DNA of 64,000 nt from Pseudomonas sp. Q1-7 (GTDB lineage: Bacteria > Pseudomonadota > Gammaproteobacteria > Pseudomonadales > Pseudomonadaceae), in assembly GCF_028010285.1 (NCBI RefSeq), contig NZ_CP116304.1, positions 4,046,501 through 4,110,500 of the forward strand, in the 5' to 3' direction. Each line of letters opens with the position of its first letter. The first letter of the stretch is position 1. Below are positions 18,851-29,284 of the stretch, one piece after another. The notes beneath the pieces are model-generated. The model was not told the origin of the DNA. It saw only the letters and a program-made list of their open reading frames with translations, and made no database searches. The position numbers and the translations under genes were made by a program.

Positions 18851-20067
18851 CAACGACCGCGATGCGCTTGCGGGTGATCTCCTCAACCGACGAGAAAATC
18901 CGCCAGGGTCACAGTCGTCGCATCCGCCACGCCCACCAGGGTGATGCTGTTGGCACCAATGGTGACCAGGGTGTCCGCCCCCTGGGAGGTGATGCTGACG
19001 CTGGCCGCGAAGTTCGCCGCGGTGATGCCCAGGTCAGCGACGTGCAAGCGATCCTGGCCGCCAGCCGGATTGGCATCGAAGTCCAGGATGACGTCGTGTC
19101 CGAAACCGGGCCCGAACATGAAGATGTCGTTGCCCGCACCGCCACTCATGGTGTCGTTGCCGCCACCACCGACGAGAATGTCATTCCCGCCCAGGCCATT
19201 GAGGGTGTCATTGCCACTTCCCCCCAGTATCCGGTTGTCCAGGGTATTGCCCGTGCCACTGAAGGCTCCGCTGCCAATGAATACCAGGTTCTCTACGTTC
19301 GTCCCGAGACTGTAACTCGACAGCGTCGTGCGAACGACATCGGTACCCTCACCTATCGCCTCTGCCACGAAGTCCAGCGCGTTGTCCACGTAGTAGGTGT
19401 CGTTCCCGCTGCCGCCTATCATCGTGTCGGCACCGCCCCCTCCATTCATCACGTCGTCTCCACCCAGCCCGTGGAGAATGTCGTTCCCACCCAGGCCATT
19501 GAGGGTATCACTGGCGGTTCCGCCCACCAGCCGGTTCGCCAGGGCATTCCCCGTACCCGTGAACGCCGCCCCCCCCAGGTAGACCAGGATCTCGAAGTTG
19601 TTCCCCAGGGTATAGGTGGACAAAGTCGTGCGGACCATGTCGGTCCCCTCGCCCACGTTTTCGACCACCACATCCTGCGTGCTGTCCACATAGAAGATGT
19701 CGTCGCCCAAACCACCGTGCATGCGGTCAGCACCGGCGTTACCGTTGAGGACGTCATTGCCCCCTACACCGTACAGCACGTCGTTGCCATCTCCGCCGCT
19801 CAGGTTATCGTTCCCCGCGCCCCCCGCCAGCGTATTCGCCAGGCCGTTACCTACCCCGGTGAAGTTGCCGCTGCCGATATAGGCCAGGTCCTCGACGTTC
19901 GCCCCCAGGCTGTAGCTGGCAAGCGTCGTGCGGACCATGTCGCGCCCTTCTCCGGCCAACTCGCTCACCGAATCGAGGACGTTGTCGACATAGAAGATGT
20001 CGTTGCCGGGACCACCGAACATGCTGTCGGCTCCCGTGCCGCCGATCAGCACATCGTCGCCGGCACC
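18815..20067. repeat. Long direct repeat, copy 2 (3' block of peroxidase genes)
   Basis: Partner of 7858-9110. The coding part gives identical amino acids apart from VTLADFLVG against VTQADFLVG at the extreme C-terminus and SGGDGNDV against SGGGGNDV. Upstream of 20067 the two genes are clearly related but diverged, so this block has been homogenised or copied recently. Confidence 0.93.
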
Positions 20068-23000
20068 GCCAATCAACACATCATCACCCGCCATACCACG
20101 CAGGGTGTCATTGCCATCCCCACCCACCATCATGTCCGCCCAGGGCGTGCCGACCAGGCTGCTGCCCCCCGGCGCCGCTATGAACAGGCCACCAGTCGGT
20201 TCCGTCGCAGCCGACGCCACGCTGTTGGAGAAGCCCTGGTCATCGATAAAGCTCGCCACCACCCGGAGAATTTGCCCCACCTGTCCCGCGCCTGGGGTGA
20301 AGTTCGCCCCCGTGGCCCCAACGACATTGGTCCAGGTCGCGCCACCGTTGCTGGAAGACTGCCACTGGAAGCTGAACACCGAAGTAGTCGTGCCATCCGG
20401 ATCCGCAATGGTGCCGCGTGAGGCCGTCAGCACCTGACCCTGGGTCGGCGTGGTGTCGCTGATCGCCGGCGCGCCGGTCGGCGCATCGTTGACCTGGACT
20501 GCCGCCACCGGTGCCAGCGCGTTGGAGTAGACAGTCTCCAGAACACCATTGGCGTCTTTGTAGATGGCCATCACCCGCAGGACGAGCCCGGCCTGGTCGG
20601 CCGTGACACGGAAGTTTCGACCCGTGGCGCGTGCCACCTCGCCTGCCGCGAAGCCGGTGATGGTCTCGAAGATGCCACTACCGGCGTTGGTTTCCGCCTG
20701 CCAGTAGTAGGACACCGGCCCGGTAATGCGTCCGCCTGGGTTATCCGCATCGGTCACGCCGTCCAGGTTGGCACTCAGCAGAGTTCCGACTTCTGGAGTC
20801 GTGTCACTGACGCCGACGGTCCCTACCGGCCGTGCGTTGGTGCCGGAGATATCGATGACGCCATCGCTGAACTGCAACCGTTCGATGCTGGTCAGGCGAT
20901 CGGTGCCGTCGCGGCCCGCCACCAGGTCCGTGATGATGATCGAGCCATCCGGGTTCACCGTCCAGTCGTACTCCGACGACAGTCCGCGATAGACCGCCGT
21001 GTCGATGGCCGCTGCACCCTGCAGGATTTCCCGCACGATCACCAATTGCCCGGGGTTGTACGTGCCGTTGAGCATCAGCTGGACCATGTCGGTCATGCTG
21101 TTGAAGCTGGCGATCTCGGGCCCTGAACCATCGCGGTTCTGGCGCACGCTAATGCGCACGTTCAGCCACTTGTCGCCATCAATCAGGTCGTCGCCGCCAC
21201 GCCCCATGATGATGTCGCTGCCGGAACCACCCAGGATGATGTTGCCGCCATCGAAGAAGGTGACGCTGGCGCCGAGGAACTCTTGCAGACCGGCAATCAG
21301 ACCGATGTTGGTCAGCACGCTCCCCTTGGCGCCCGCGGTGGGCAGGGTGGTGGAATCGGCGTCGTCGCCGAACAGCACATCCGCAAAGGCCGAACCCGAC
21401 AGGCCTTCGACAAAATCGAAGCGAGCAAGGACCGAAGCCCCCGAACCCGGCATCAGCGGCTGGTCGAAGAAGCGGCCGCTGATATCCACGGTCACGCCAC
21501 GCGGATCGTTCTTGAAGGACGCCCAGTCAAAGCCGGAAGCGCCGATGTAACGGTCGCCCATGCCGGCGCTGCCGACCATGATGTCGTCGCCGCCTTCACC
21601 GTTGAACTTGTCGTTCTCGCCGCTGCCGATGAACACGTCGTTCCCGGCGATGGGGTCGTTGCCGAACGGGTCGAAGTTGTCGCCGGGCGCGCCGTCGGAG
21701 GTGCCGAACTCGATCCAGTCGTCACCCTCGTTGCCCATGTCCTGCTCGTTGGCCTTGGACCCCAGGATGAAGTCGTTGCCTTGTCCACCGAAGGCTTCGC
21801 TGGCGTCTTCACCGGTGATGATGAAGTCCTGGCCGAAGCCACCGAGGATCAGGTTGACGCCGTTGCCGCCATGGATCACGTCGTTGCCGTTGTCACCCTT
21901 GATGTTGTCGTCGCCGCCCACGTCCGTGATGATGTCGTCGCCGTCTCCGCCGTTGATGAAGTCGTTGCCGTAGCCGCCATCCAGCCGGTCGTCGCCCGCG
22001 TCGCCGTAGAGGGTATCGTCGCCCTCGCTGGAGCGCAGGATGTCGTTGCCGGCGGTGCCGCCCAGCACCACATGGTCGGGGCCACGGTACAGCAGGTAGT
22101 TGCTGTCCGGTCCCACGGTCGCCGGGTTGTCCCGCACCACGAGCGGCAGCAACGGGTTGTCGCCCAATGGATCATCCCGCCCGGTAGCACCGAGGCCGGT
22201 GAACTGCAGGGTCTGGTCGACTTCCAGGGTATAGGCCGGGGTCAGGAAGACGAGGCCCGGCAGGTGGGTGGCGTGGGAGTTGGCCATGATCAACTTGGCG
22301 AACGAGTTCCCTTCCAGTTCGGCGTTGAAGTTCAGGCCGGCGGTGCGTTCCAGGTAGTAGAAGCGGTCGCCGTCCTGGAGTTTTTCCAACTGGTTCTCGA
22401 ACACGAAGTTGAAAGTCGAGCCCAGCATGCCGCCGAAGGGGGTGATCTGCTCGGCCAGGCCGCCGATCCAGAAGTCCACCCGATTCAGGCCGGTTTCCAC
22501 GCCGGCCCAACTGCCTCGGCTGTTGAGGAAGTCCAGGCGGTCGACCGGTGCACCGGGTCCTCCCAGGACGATCGCCGTGGCTGCCTCACGTTTGGCCACC
22601 AGGGTGGCCGCACTCACGATAGTGCTGTGCGTACCGTACGCCGCAATGAAGTTGATCAGCGATTCCGGGTGCTTGAGGTGCAGGACGAAGTCGGCCCAGC
22701 TGATATACGGCTTCAGGTTGCTGTCGCCGGTGGCCTGGTAGAACTGGGCCCGCGCATGGTTGAGTGAGGGGACGCCAGTGTCGCGTCCACGGGCGATGTT
22801 GATGGCCGCCAGGTCCAGCGGCAGGCCCACCAGGTTGTTGCGCAGGGCTTCGGTGACGAATTCGTCGATCTCGTTGCCCACCGTCCGGGTCACACCCCGG
22901 ACGATGGCGCTGGTGGCATCCTCGGGCGTCACACCGCTGGCGGCGAACGCCAGGGGGTTGAGGAAGGCGGCGATCAGGCCGAGCTGCTGGTCATTGGTCG

Positions 23001-26000
23001 GATGGAGCGGGTCGGCCGTGACCGGATTGAAGTTGGCATCGAAACGATCCACCGTCTCGGTGAGCATCGAGTGGCCGAAGCGATACACCGTATGGGCGAA
23101 CTCGGCCACGATCGAGGCGTCGATGTCGATGTCATAGACCTGGGTCGGTGCGAAGAACGGGTCGATATTCGGCTGGATGGTCCGGGCGAACTCCTCGAAT
23201 ACCAGGTGCTGGTACTGCATCTCGGTGCCGAACTTGGCTACCTGGAACAGGCGCTCGCCGTTCCATTGCAGGGCATCGATCTGGGCCTGGGTGGTGGGGA
23301 AGCTCGCGACCGGGGTCAGCAACCATTCGTTGATGAAGGCCAGGTCGTTGCTGGCCAGCACCGTCGACTTGGTCTGGGCCACCAGACGGTTGTGCTCGGA
23401 GTGGAAGATCGAATGCACGGCGGTCAGGCCGATGTTCTCGTTCACCCTTCCGTCGCCGGCGATGTAGTGGGCATCCAGCAGTTCGCCATCGTAGGTACCG
23501 GCCGGCTGGGCAATGCCGGCCTGACCATTGATCACGCCGTCGTTATCGCGCACCAGCCCTGGCCCAGCCGACGGATCGGCGGCGTGGGCGATGTCGATGA
23601 GGAACTGGTGCCCCGTGGTGACGGCACCGGTCAGGTTGATGGGTGCCAGGGGGTTGCCTTCGACCAGGATGTCGTCGGCAGTGCCCGCGATACCATCCGC
23701 ACCAGGGAACACCACCTGCGGGAAGCCGTTCGGCCCCTTGATGAAATTGCCGTAGGCGTCAGTGGCGATCAGCGGAACATCGAACACATTGGCGTCGGTC
23801 AGGTTGATGCCAAGGACGTCCCTGGCCTGTGCCTTGACCACTGCCCAGGTGGCCATGCCGCCCATTGGGACATCATCGGCCGTGCCATAGATTCCGTCAG
23901 CGCCGAGATTGCGGTTGGTGATCAGCTCGCCGGTAGCCCTAGGGCCATCCGCGGTCTGCACGTAGGCACGCAGGAACACCTGGTGCGACGGGTGCGAGGT
24001 GTAGGTCTGGTTCTGGTCGACGAAGGGCGAGGTGGTGTTCTCGTTCACACCCGGCGCGCCGAACTGCGTTGCCCGGGTCAGGACCATGAAGTTGGTCGGG
24101 CTCCCCGGCACGAACAACGGGTCGTCCGGCTGCAGCGGAATGAACACATTGCCGTTGCCGCCCTTGGTCACCAGGTCCAGGCCATGGTCGAAGAACTGGC
24201 CGAAGAAGGTCATCCAGGCATTGAACGGCGCGGTCAGACCGGCATCCGGCATCTCGTTGGGGATGAAATTCACCTCCTGGTCGTCCGCCGTGCCGAATAC
24301 GCCATCAAGGCCCGGGCTGACGACTACGGTGGAACCGTCCCGGGCCGCGGCAGCCGCCACGGCCGCCGGGTTGTTGTTGGTCTGATCGACGATCAGGTTG
24401 GAAATCGTCCGGGGATCGCTGTCGACCACGTTGGTGTTGGAGTTGTAGTTGGTGTTGGTGATACCCAGGAACGGCGCTTCATCCTGCTCGTCGGTGAACT
24501 CCGCGGGCAGCAGGCGCGGGAACAGGTTGTCCGCGGCACCGAACTGGCTCTGGTTGAAGCCGGAGTAATTGAGCAGGTTGTTGAACTCACCGGTCACGGT
24601 GCGCAGGCCGAGCGAGCTGCGCACGTTCGGCACCAGCGACAGGATGTCGGCACCCGCGGCCTGGGCCTCGGCGATACGGATCTGCGCCAGGATGAAGTCC
24701 AGGTCGCCACGCACCAGCTGTACGCCGGGGCCGCTCTGGGTGACGCCCGGCCCCGGGTCCACCAGCGGAGTGGGCGGCGGCGGGGTGAACGGATCGACGG
24801 CTGCTGTCGGCACCGAGAACACCTGCTCCACGACACCGTGGGCATCCTGGTAGACACCCCGGACCCGGAGCGACAGCCCGGCGAGATCCGGTGTAATGCG
24901 GAAGCGCACGCCGTTGGCGCTCTGGAAGGCCAGGTCGCCGGCCGGCGCCGCGATGATGTCCTCGAATACCCCCGTCCCCGGATTGCGTTCGACCTGCCAG
25001 ACGTAGGTGATGTTGGTGACGACGCCACCCGGGTTATCGGCATCGCTGACACCCGCCGCGGAAACCGTGAGGAAATCCCCCACGGCGAGCGTGCCACCGT
25101 TGGTATCGGTGATGGTCGGTCGACCCACCGGTTCCGCGTTGAGCCCGGGTACCAGCACCTGGAAGCCATCGGCGAACTGCAGCCGCTCGATGTTGGTCAG
25201 GCGGTCGCTGCCGTCGCGGCCGGCCACCGAGTCGGTGACCGTGAAGGAGCCGTCGGCATTGGCGACCACCGAGTACTCGCTGGCCAGGCCACGGTAGCTG
25301 GCCGTGTCGAAAGCGGCGCCGCCGTTCAGCAGCTCGCGCACCGCCACCAGTTGGCCGGGGTTGTAGGTACGGTTCAGCATCAGCGGGATCAGGTCGACCA
25401 TGCTGTCGAAGCTGGCGATCTCCGGTCCCGTGCCGTCGACATTGGCCCGCACGCTGATGCGCACGTTCAGCCACAGGTCACCGTCGATCAGGTCGTCACC
25501 GCCACGGCCCTCGATGATGTCGCTACCGCCACCACCGAGGATGATGTTGCCGCTACCGAACTGATCGTCAGCGGTGCCGACGATGCCATCGGCCCCGGCA
25601 GCGGCGCTGCCCAGGAACGCTCTCAAGCCGGTGATCAGATCCAGGTTGGTCAGGATATTGCCGGTGGCGGTCACCCCGGCCAGCGTGGCCGCATCGGCGT
25701 CGTTACCACGCAGGATATCGGCGAAGGCAGAACCGGACAGGCCTTCCACCTCGGCGAAACGGTCGAAGATCGAGGCCGGCGACTGCGCCACCGGGAGCGC
25801 GATGTGATCGCCCACCTCACCAATGCCGAGGAATGCCGCCAGGGCCAGGTCGGCGGTAACGCCGATCCGGTCGTTCTTGTAGGTCACCCAGTCGAAGCCG
25901 GACATGCCATCCATCTTGTCCTGGGCATCGCTGCCGACGAAGATGTCGTCCCCACCCTCCCCGATCATTTCATCGAAGCCACCGCCGCCGATGAAAATGT

Positions 26001-29000
26001 CGTTGCCGATGACGTTGTCCGCCAGCAACGGGGAGAAGTTGTCGCCCGGCGCGCCGTCCTGGGTACCCCACTCGATCCAGTCGTCGCCTTCGTTGCCGGT
26101 CGGCGGCAGGCTGGTCTTGGCGCTGTAGATGAAGTCGTCACCCTGGCCGCCGAAGGTGGTGGACATGTCTTCGATGGTGACGATGAAATCCTTGCCGTCA
26201 CCGCCGAGGATGAGGTTGCCGCCACCGCCGGCCATCATGTTGCCGACCACGATCACGTCATTGCCGGCGCCGCCTTCCATGCGGTTGTCGCCTCCGGCAT
26301 CGGTGAGGATGTCGTCGCCATCGCCCCCCATCACGGTGTCGTTGCCGTAGCCGCCTTCCAGCACATCGTTGCCGGCGTCGCCGTAGAGGGTGTCGTCGCC
26401 CTCGCTGGAAATGATGATGTCGTCACCCGGAGTACCGCCCAGTACGACATGGTCAGGGCCGGTATAGCGCAGGTAGTTGCTGTCCGGCCCGACGGTCTCG
26501 GGGTTGTCGCGGATCACCAGCGGAACGATTTCCACGCCATTGATCACGATGCCGCCGGTGGGATCGTCCCGCCCGCTTGCGCCCAGACCGGTGTGCTGGA
26601 GAGCCTGGTTGACTTCCAGGGTCCAGGTCGGGGTGGAGAAGATCGCGTTGGGCAGGTGAATCACATCGGTGTGGAGCATCACCAGCTTGGCGAAGGAGTT
26701 GTTCTCCAGCTCGGTGCCGAAGTTCAACCCGGCGGTACGCGACAGGTAGTAGAAGCGGTCACCGTTCTGCAGGGCCTCCAACTGGGTCTCGAAGACGAAG
26801 TTGAAGGTCGAACCGAGCATCCCGCCGAACGGCATCTTCTCTTCCGCCAGACCGCCGATCCAGAAGTCCACGCTGTCCAGGCCGGTAATGGTGACGCCGT
26901 TCGGGCCACTGGCCCAGGCCCCCGTACTGTGCAGGAAGTCCAGCCGATCCGCGGGCGCACCGGCGCCGCCCAGCACCAGCAGGGTCGCGGCGGCGCGCTT
27001 GGCGTCCAGCGTGGTGGCGCTGGTGATGCTGGAGTGGGTGCCGTAGGCGGCGATGAAGTTGATCAGCGACTCCGGGTGCTTGATGTGATCGAGGAAATCC
27101 ACCCAACTGATGTAAGGGGTCAACTGCTCGTCGCCGGTCATGCGGTAGAACTCGCGGCGCGCGGCATTGAGGGACGGTACGCCGGTATCGCGACCACGGG
27201 CGATGTTGATGGCCGCCAGGTCCAGCGGCAGGCCCACCAGGTTGTTGCGCAGTGCCTCGGTAACGAACTCGTCGATCTCGTTGCCGACGGTGCGGGTCAC
27301 GCCCCGGACGATGGCACCCGCGGCCTGCTCCGCCGTCGGTCCGCTGGCGGCAAAGGCCAGGGGGTTGAGGAAGGCCGCGATCAGACCGATCTGCTGGTCG
27401 TTGGTCGGATGCAGCGGGTCCGCCGTCACCGGATTGAAGCTGGCATCGAAGCGGTCGATCGTCTCGGTGAGCATCGAGTGGCCGAAGCGGTAAACCGTAT
27501 GGGCGAACTCGGCGACGATCGAAGCATCGATGGTGGTGTCGTAGCCGTTGGGCGCCAGGAACTCGTCGACCTGCGGCTGGATGGTGCGCGCGAACTCCTC
27601 GAACACTATGTGCTGGTACTGCATTTCGGTGCCGAACTTGGCGGCCTGGAACAGGCGCTCGCCGTTCCAGTTCAGGGTCGAGGTGTCGGCGGGAATGGAG
27701 ACGACCGGCGTCAGCAACCACTGGTTGAGGACCGCAACGTCGCCGGAAGCCAGCAGCGTTGCCTTGGTCTGCTCGACCAGGCGGTTGTGCTCGGAATGGA
27801 ACACATGGTGCACGGTGGTCAGGCCGATGTTCTCGTTGACCCGGCCATCACCGGCAATGTAATGGGCGTCCAGCAGTTCGCCATCGTAGGTGCCGGCGGG
27901 CTGCGCACCGCCGATCACGCCGTTGTTGTCGCGCACCAGCCCGGCCGCGGCCGAGGGGTCGGCACTGTGAGCGATATCGATGAGGAACTGGTGACCGGTG
28001 CCGACGGCGTTGGTCAAGTCGATCGGCGCCAGCGGATTGCCTTCCACCAGGAAATCGTCGGCCGTTCCGGCCAGGCCATCGGCGCCCTTCATCACCACCT
28101 GTGGGAAGCCGTTCGGCCCCTTGATGAAGTTGCCGTAGGCATCGGTGGCCAGCAGCGGCACGTCGAATACATTGGCATCGGTCAGGTTGATCCCGAGGAT
28201 ATCGCGGGCCTGCGCCTTGACCACCGCCCAGGTGGCCATGCCGCCGAGCTCGGCATCGTCGGCAGTGCCGAACCGGCCATCGACGCCCAGGTCACGATTG
28301 GTGATCAGCTTGCCCGTGGCATGGGGTTGCCCGTCAGCGCCAATCGCGTAGGCCCGCAGGAACACCTGATGCGACGGGTGCGAGCTGTAGGTCTGGTTCT
28401 GGTCAACGAAGGGCGACGTGGTGTTCTCGTTCGCTCCGGGTATGCCGCCGGCCTGGGTCGCACGGGTCAGGACCATGAAATTGGTCGGGCTCCCCGGCAC
28501 GAACAGCGGATCATCCGGTTGCAGCGGAATGAACACGATACTGTTGCCACCCTTGGTCACCAGGTCCAGGCCATGGTCGAAGAACTGCCCGAAGAAGGTC
28601 ATCCAGGCGTTGAACGGGGCGGACAGCCCCCCATCAGGCGCGACATTCGGGATGAACAGGGTCTGCACGTCGTCCGCGGTGCCGAACAGCCCGTCCAGGC
28701 CAGGGCTGGTCACGGTGGCCGAGCCGGGCGTCTGGTCGGCGGCGGCCTGGGCAGCGGCGTTGCCGGCGGTCTGGTCGACGATCAGGTTGCTGATGACCCT
28801 CGGCTGCGAATCGATCACCATGCCCGTGCTCTGGCTGTACGAGGTTCCGGACTCCGCAGTGCGAAACGCCGGAGGCAGCAGGCGTGGGAAGAGGTTGTCC
28901 GAAGCACCGAACTCGGTCTGCCCGGCGAACAGATTGTTGAAGGCCCCGTCGATGGTGCGCAGGCCCCAGGGCACCTGGACGTTGGGCAACAAATCGCGGA

Positions 29001-29082
29001 TGTCCTGGCCGGATGCCTGAGCTTCAGAGATGAAAATCTGCTGGAGGATGAAATCCAGGTCCGCGAGGTTGAAATTGGCCAT
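18883..29082 (-). CDS. Giant secreted double haem-peroxidase/RTX protein, copy 2 (MopA/PehA-like)
   Basis: A 3399-residue paralogue of the protein at 7926-18050 with the same order: peroxidase, RTX, Ig-like, peroxidase, RTX, Ig-like, RTX secretion domain. Module 1 active-site residues are Asp169/His170 (GQFFDHG), Arg414/Glu417 (GDGRVNENIGL) and His535 (RFGHSML). Module 2 has Asp1632/His1633, Arg1879/Glu1882 and His2004. The Met that forms a sulfonium link in myeloperoxidase is replaced by Asn in all four modules. The frame opens at 29124, but the ATG at 29082 (MANFNLADLD) has a GAGGAA site and matches the start of copy 1. It is probably exported by a type I system encoded elsewhere. Extracellular Ca-dependent peroxidase or Mn(II) oxidase activity is an inference from family. 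Confidence 0.9.
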   Translation of the reverse strand: MANFNLADLDFILQQIFISEAQASGQDIRDLLPNVQVPWGLRTIDGAFNNLFAGQTEFGASDNLFPRLLPPAFRTAESGTSYSQSTGMVIDSQPRVISNLIVDQTAGNAAAQAAADQTPGSATVTSPGLDGLFGTADDVQTLFIPNVAPDGGLSAPFNAWMTFFGQFFDHGLDLVTKGGNSIVFIPLQPDDPLFVPGSPTNFMVLTRATQAGGIPGANENTTSPFVDQNQTYSSHPSHQVFLRAYAIGADGQPHATGKLITNRDLGVDGRFGTADDAELGGMATWAVVKAQARDILGINLTDANVFDVPLLATDAYGNFIKGPNGFPQVVMKGADGLAGTADDFLVEGNPLAPIDLTNAVGTGHQFLIDIAHSADPSAAAGLVRDNNGVIGGAQPAGTYDGELLDAHYIAGDGRVNENIGLTTVHHVFHSEHNRLVEQTKATLLASGDVAVLNQWLLTPVVSIPADTSTLNWNGERLFQAAKFGTEMQYQHIVFEEFARTIQPQVDEFLAPNGYDTTIDASIVAEFAHTVYRFGHSMLTETIDRFDASFNPVTADPLHPTNDQQIGLIAAFLNPLAFAASGPTAEQAAGAIVRGVTRTVGNEIDEFVTEALRNNLVGLPLDLAAINIARGRDTGVPSLNAARREFYRMTGDEQLTPYISWVDFLDHIKHPESLINFIAAYGTHSSITSATTLDAKRAAATLLVLGGAGAPADRLDFLHSTGAWASGPNGVTITGLDSVDFWIGGLAEEKMPFGGMLGSTFNFVFETQLEALQNGDRFYYLSRTAGLNFGTELENNSFAKLVMLHTDVIHLPNAIFSTPTWTLEVNQALQHTGLGASGRDDPTGGIVINGVEIVPLVIRDNPETVGPDSNYLRYTGPDHVVLGGTPGDDIIISSEGDDTLYGDAGNDVLEGGYGNDTVMGGDGDDILTDAGGDNRMEGGAGNDVIVVGNMMAGGGGNLILGGDGKDFIVTIEDMSTTFGGQGDDFIYSAKTSLPPTGNEGDDWIEWGTQDGAPGDNFSPLLADNVIGNDIFIGGGGFDEMIGEGGDDIFVGSDAQDKMDGMSGFDWVTYKNDRIGVTADLALAAFLGIGEVGDHIALPVAQSPASIFDRFAEVEGLSGSAFADILRGNDADAATLAGVTATGNILTNLDLITGLRAFLGSAAAGADGIVGTADDQFGSGNIILGGGGSDIIEGRGGDDLIDGDLWLNVRISVRANVDGTGPEIASFDSMVDLIPLMLNRTYNPGQLVAVRELLNGGAAFDTASYRGLASEYSVVANADGSFTVTDSVAGRDGSDRLTNIERLQFADGFQVLVPGLNAEPVGRPTITDTNGGTLAVGDFLTVSAAGVSDADNPGGVVTNITYVWQVERNPGTGVFEDIIAAPAGDLAFQSANGVRFRITPDLAGLSLRVRGVYQDAHGVVEQVFSVPTAAVDPFTPPPPTPLVDPGPGVTQSGPGVQLVRGDLDFILAQIRIAEAQAAGADILSLVPNVRSSLGLRTVTGEFNNLLNYSGFNQSQFGAADNLFPRLLPAEFTDEQDEAPFLGITNTNYNSNTNVVDSDPRTISNLIVDQTNNNPAAVAAAAARDGSTVVVSPGLDGVFGTADDQEVNFIPNEMPDAGLTAPFNAWMTFFGQFFDHGLDLVTKGGNGNVFIPLQPDDPLFVPGSPTNFMVLTRATQFGAPGVNENTTSPFVDQNQTYTSHPSHQVFLRAYVQTADGPRATGELITNRNLGADGIYGTADDVPMGGMATWAVVKAQARDVLGINLTDANVFDVPLIATDAYGNFIKGPNGFPQVVFPGADGIAGTADDILVEGNPLAPINLTGAVTTGHQFLIDIAHAADPSAGPGLVRDNDGVINGQAGIAQPAGTYDGELLDAHYIAGDGRVNENIGLTAVHSIFHSEHNRLVAQTKSTVLASNDLAFINEWLLTPVASFPTTQAQIDALQWNGERLFQVAKFGTEMQYQHLVFEEFARTIQPNIDPFFAPTQVYDIDIDASIVAEFAHTVYRFGHSMLTETVDRFDANFNPVTADPLHPTNDQQLGLIAAFLNPLAFAASGVTPEDATSAIVRGVTRTVGNEIDEFVTEALRNNLVGLPLDLAAINIARGRDTGVPSLNHARAQFYQATGDSNLKPYISWADFVLHLKHPESLINFIAAYGTHSTIVSAATLVAKREAATAIVLGGPGAPVDRLDFLNSRGSWAGVETGLNRVDFWIGGLAEQITPFGGMLGSTFNFVFENQLEKLQDGDRFYYLERTAGLNFNAELEGNSFAKLIMANSHATHLPGLVFLTPAYTLEVDQTLQFTGLGATGRDDPLGDNPLLPLVVRDNPATVGPDSNYLLYRGPDHVVLGGTAGNDILRSSEGDDTLYGDAGDDRLDGGYGNDFINGGDGDDIITDVGGDDNIKGDNGNDVIHGGNGVNLILGGFGQDFIITGEDASEAFGGQGNDFILGSKANEQDMGNEGDDWIEFGTSDGAPGDNFDPFGNDPIAGNDVFIGSGENDKFNGEGGDDIMVGSAGMGDRYIGASGFDWASFKNDPRGVTVDISGRFFDQPLMPGSGASVLARFDFVEGLSGSAFADVLFGDDADSTTLPTAGAKGSVLTNIGLIAGLQEFLGASVTFFDGGNIILGGSGSDIIMGRGGDDLIDGDKWLNVRISVRQNRDGSGPEIASFNSMTDMVQLMLNGTYNPGQLVIVREILQGAAAIDTAVYRGLSSEYDWTVNPDGSIIITDLVAGRDGTDRLTSIERLQFSDGVIDISGTNARPVGTVGVSDTTPEVGTLLSANLDGVTDADNPGGRITGPVSYYWQAETNAGSGIFETITGFAAGEVARATGRNFRVTADQAGLVLRVMAIYKDANGVLETVYSNALAPVAAVQVNDAPTGAPAISDTTPTQGQVLTASRGTIADPDGTTTSVFSFQWQSSSNGGATWTNVVGATGANFTPGAGQVGQILRVVASFIDDQGFSNSVASAATEPTGGLFIAAPGGSSLVGTPWADMMVGGDGNDTLRGMAGDDVLIGGAGDDVLIGGTGADSMFGGPGNDIFYVDNVLDSVSELAGEGRDMVRTTLASYSLGANVEDLAYIGSGNFTGVGNGLANTLAGGAGNDNLSGGDGNDVLYGVGGNDVLNGNAGADRMHGGLGDDIFYVDSTQDVVVENVGEGTDMVRTTLSTYTLGNNFEILVYLGGAAFTGTGNALANRLVGGTASDTLNGLGGNDILHGLGGDDVMNGGGGADTMIGGSGNDTYYVDNALDFVAEAIGEGTDVVRTTLSSYSLGTNVENLVFIGSGAFSGTGNTLDNRILGGSGNDTLNGLGGNDILVGGGGNDTMSGGAGNDIFMFGPGFGHDVILDFDANPAGGQDRLHVADLGITAANFAASVSITSQGADTLVTIGANSITLVGVADATTVTLADFLVG

Positions 29083-29284
29083 TTGCTGATTCCTCAATTC
29101 CGACTGCGTAAGGGCGTGCGCCATGGCAGCAAGGACAGGGCTCCACGCTTTCGACTTGACTTCGGGATTTGGGGGACTAGATGACGCCTACCTCGAAGCG
29201 ACGCTGGTGCCAGCGCGATTCATGCTCTTCAGCAGGAGGTTCTATCCCTGACGATGCCGGCGCAGGGTGGCCGACACCGGGGGC

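Larger units (their letters stand above)
18051..18882. other. 832-bp region between the two giant peroxidase genes
   Basis: From left to right it holds the 5' leader of gene 1 with a short ORF (18248-18340), a sigma-70-type promoter (18438-18466), an AT-rich stretch (about 18467-18545, unusual in this GC-rich window), a sequence element shared with gene 2 (18620-18631), and the terminator of gene 2 (18814-18850). No longer gene is credible in it. Confidence 0.8.

Noticed and set aside
7755-20421. Two similar plus-strand open frames (7755-9518 and 18811-20421) that look like a repeated gene
   Set aside because: They are the antisense copies of the duplicated 3' block of the peroxidase genes; their similarity comes from that duplication.
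23002-29184. Very long plus-strand open frame (about 2060 codons) opposite peroxidase gene 2, and similar ones at 9606-13580 and 13653-17366
   Set aside because: These are antisense shadows. Codon bias and Gly/Asp-rich RTX coding keep the complementary frame open. They have no starts with ribosome sites, no recognisable domains, and low-complexity His/Val/Gly-rich translations, while the minus strand encodes intact peroxidase motifs.
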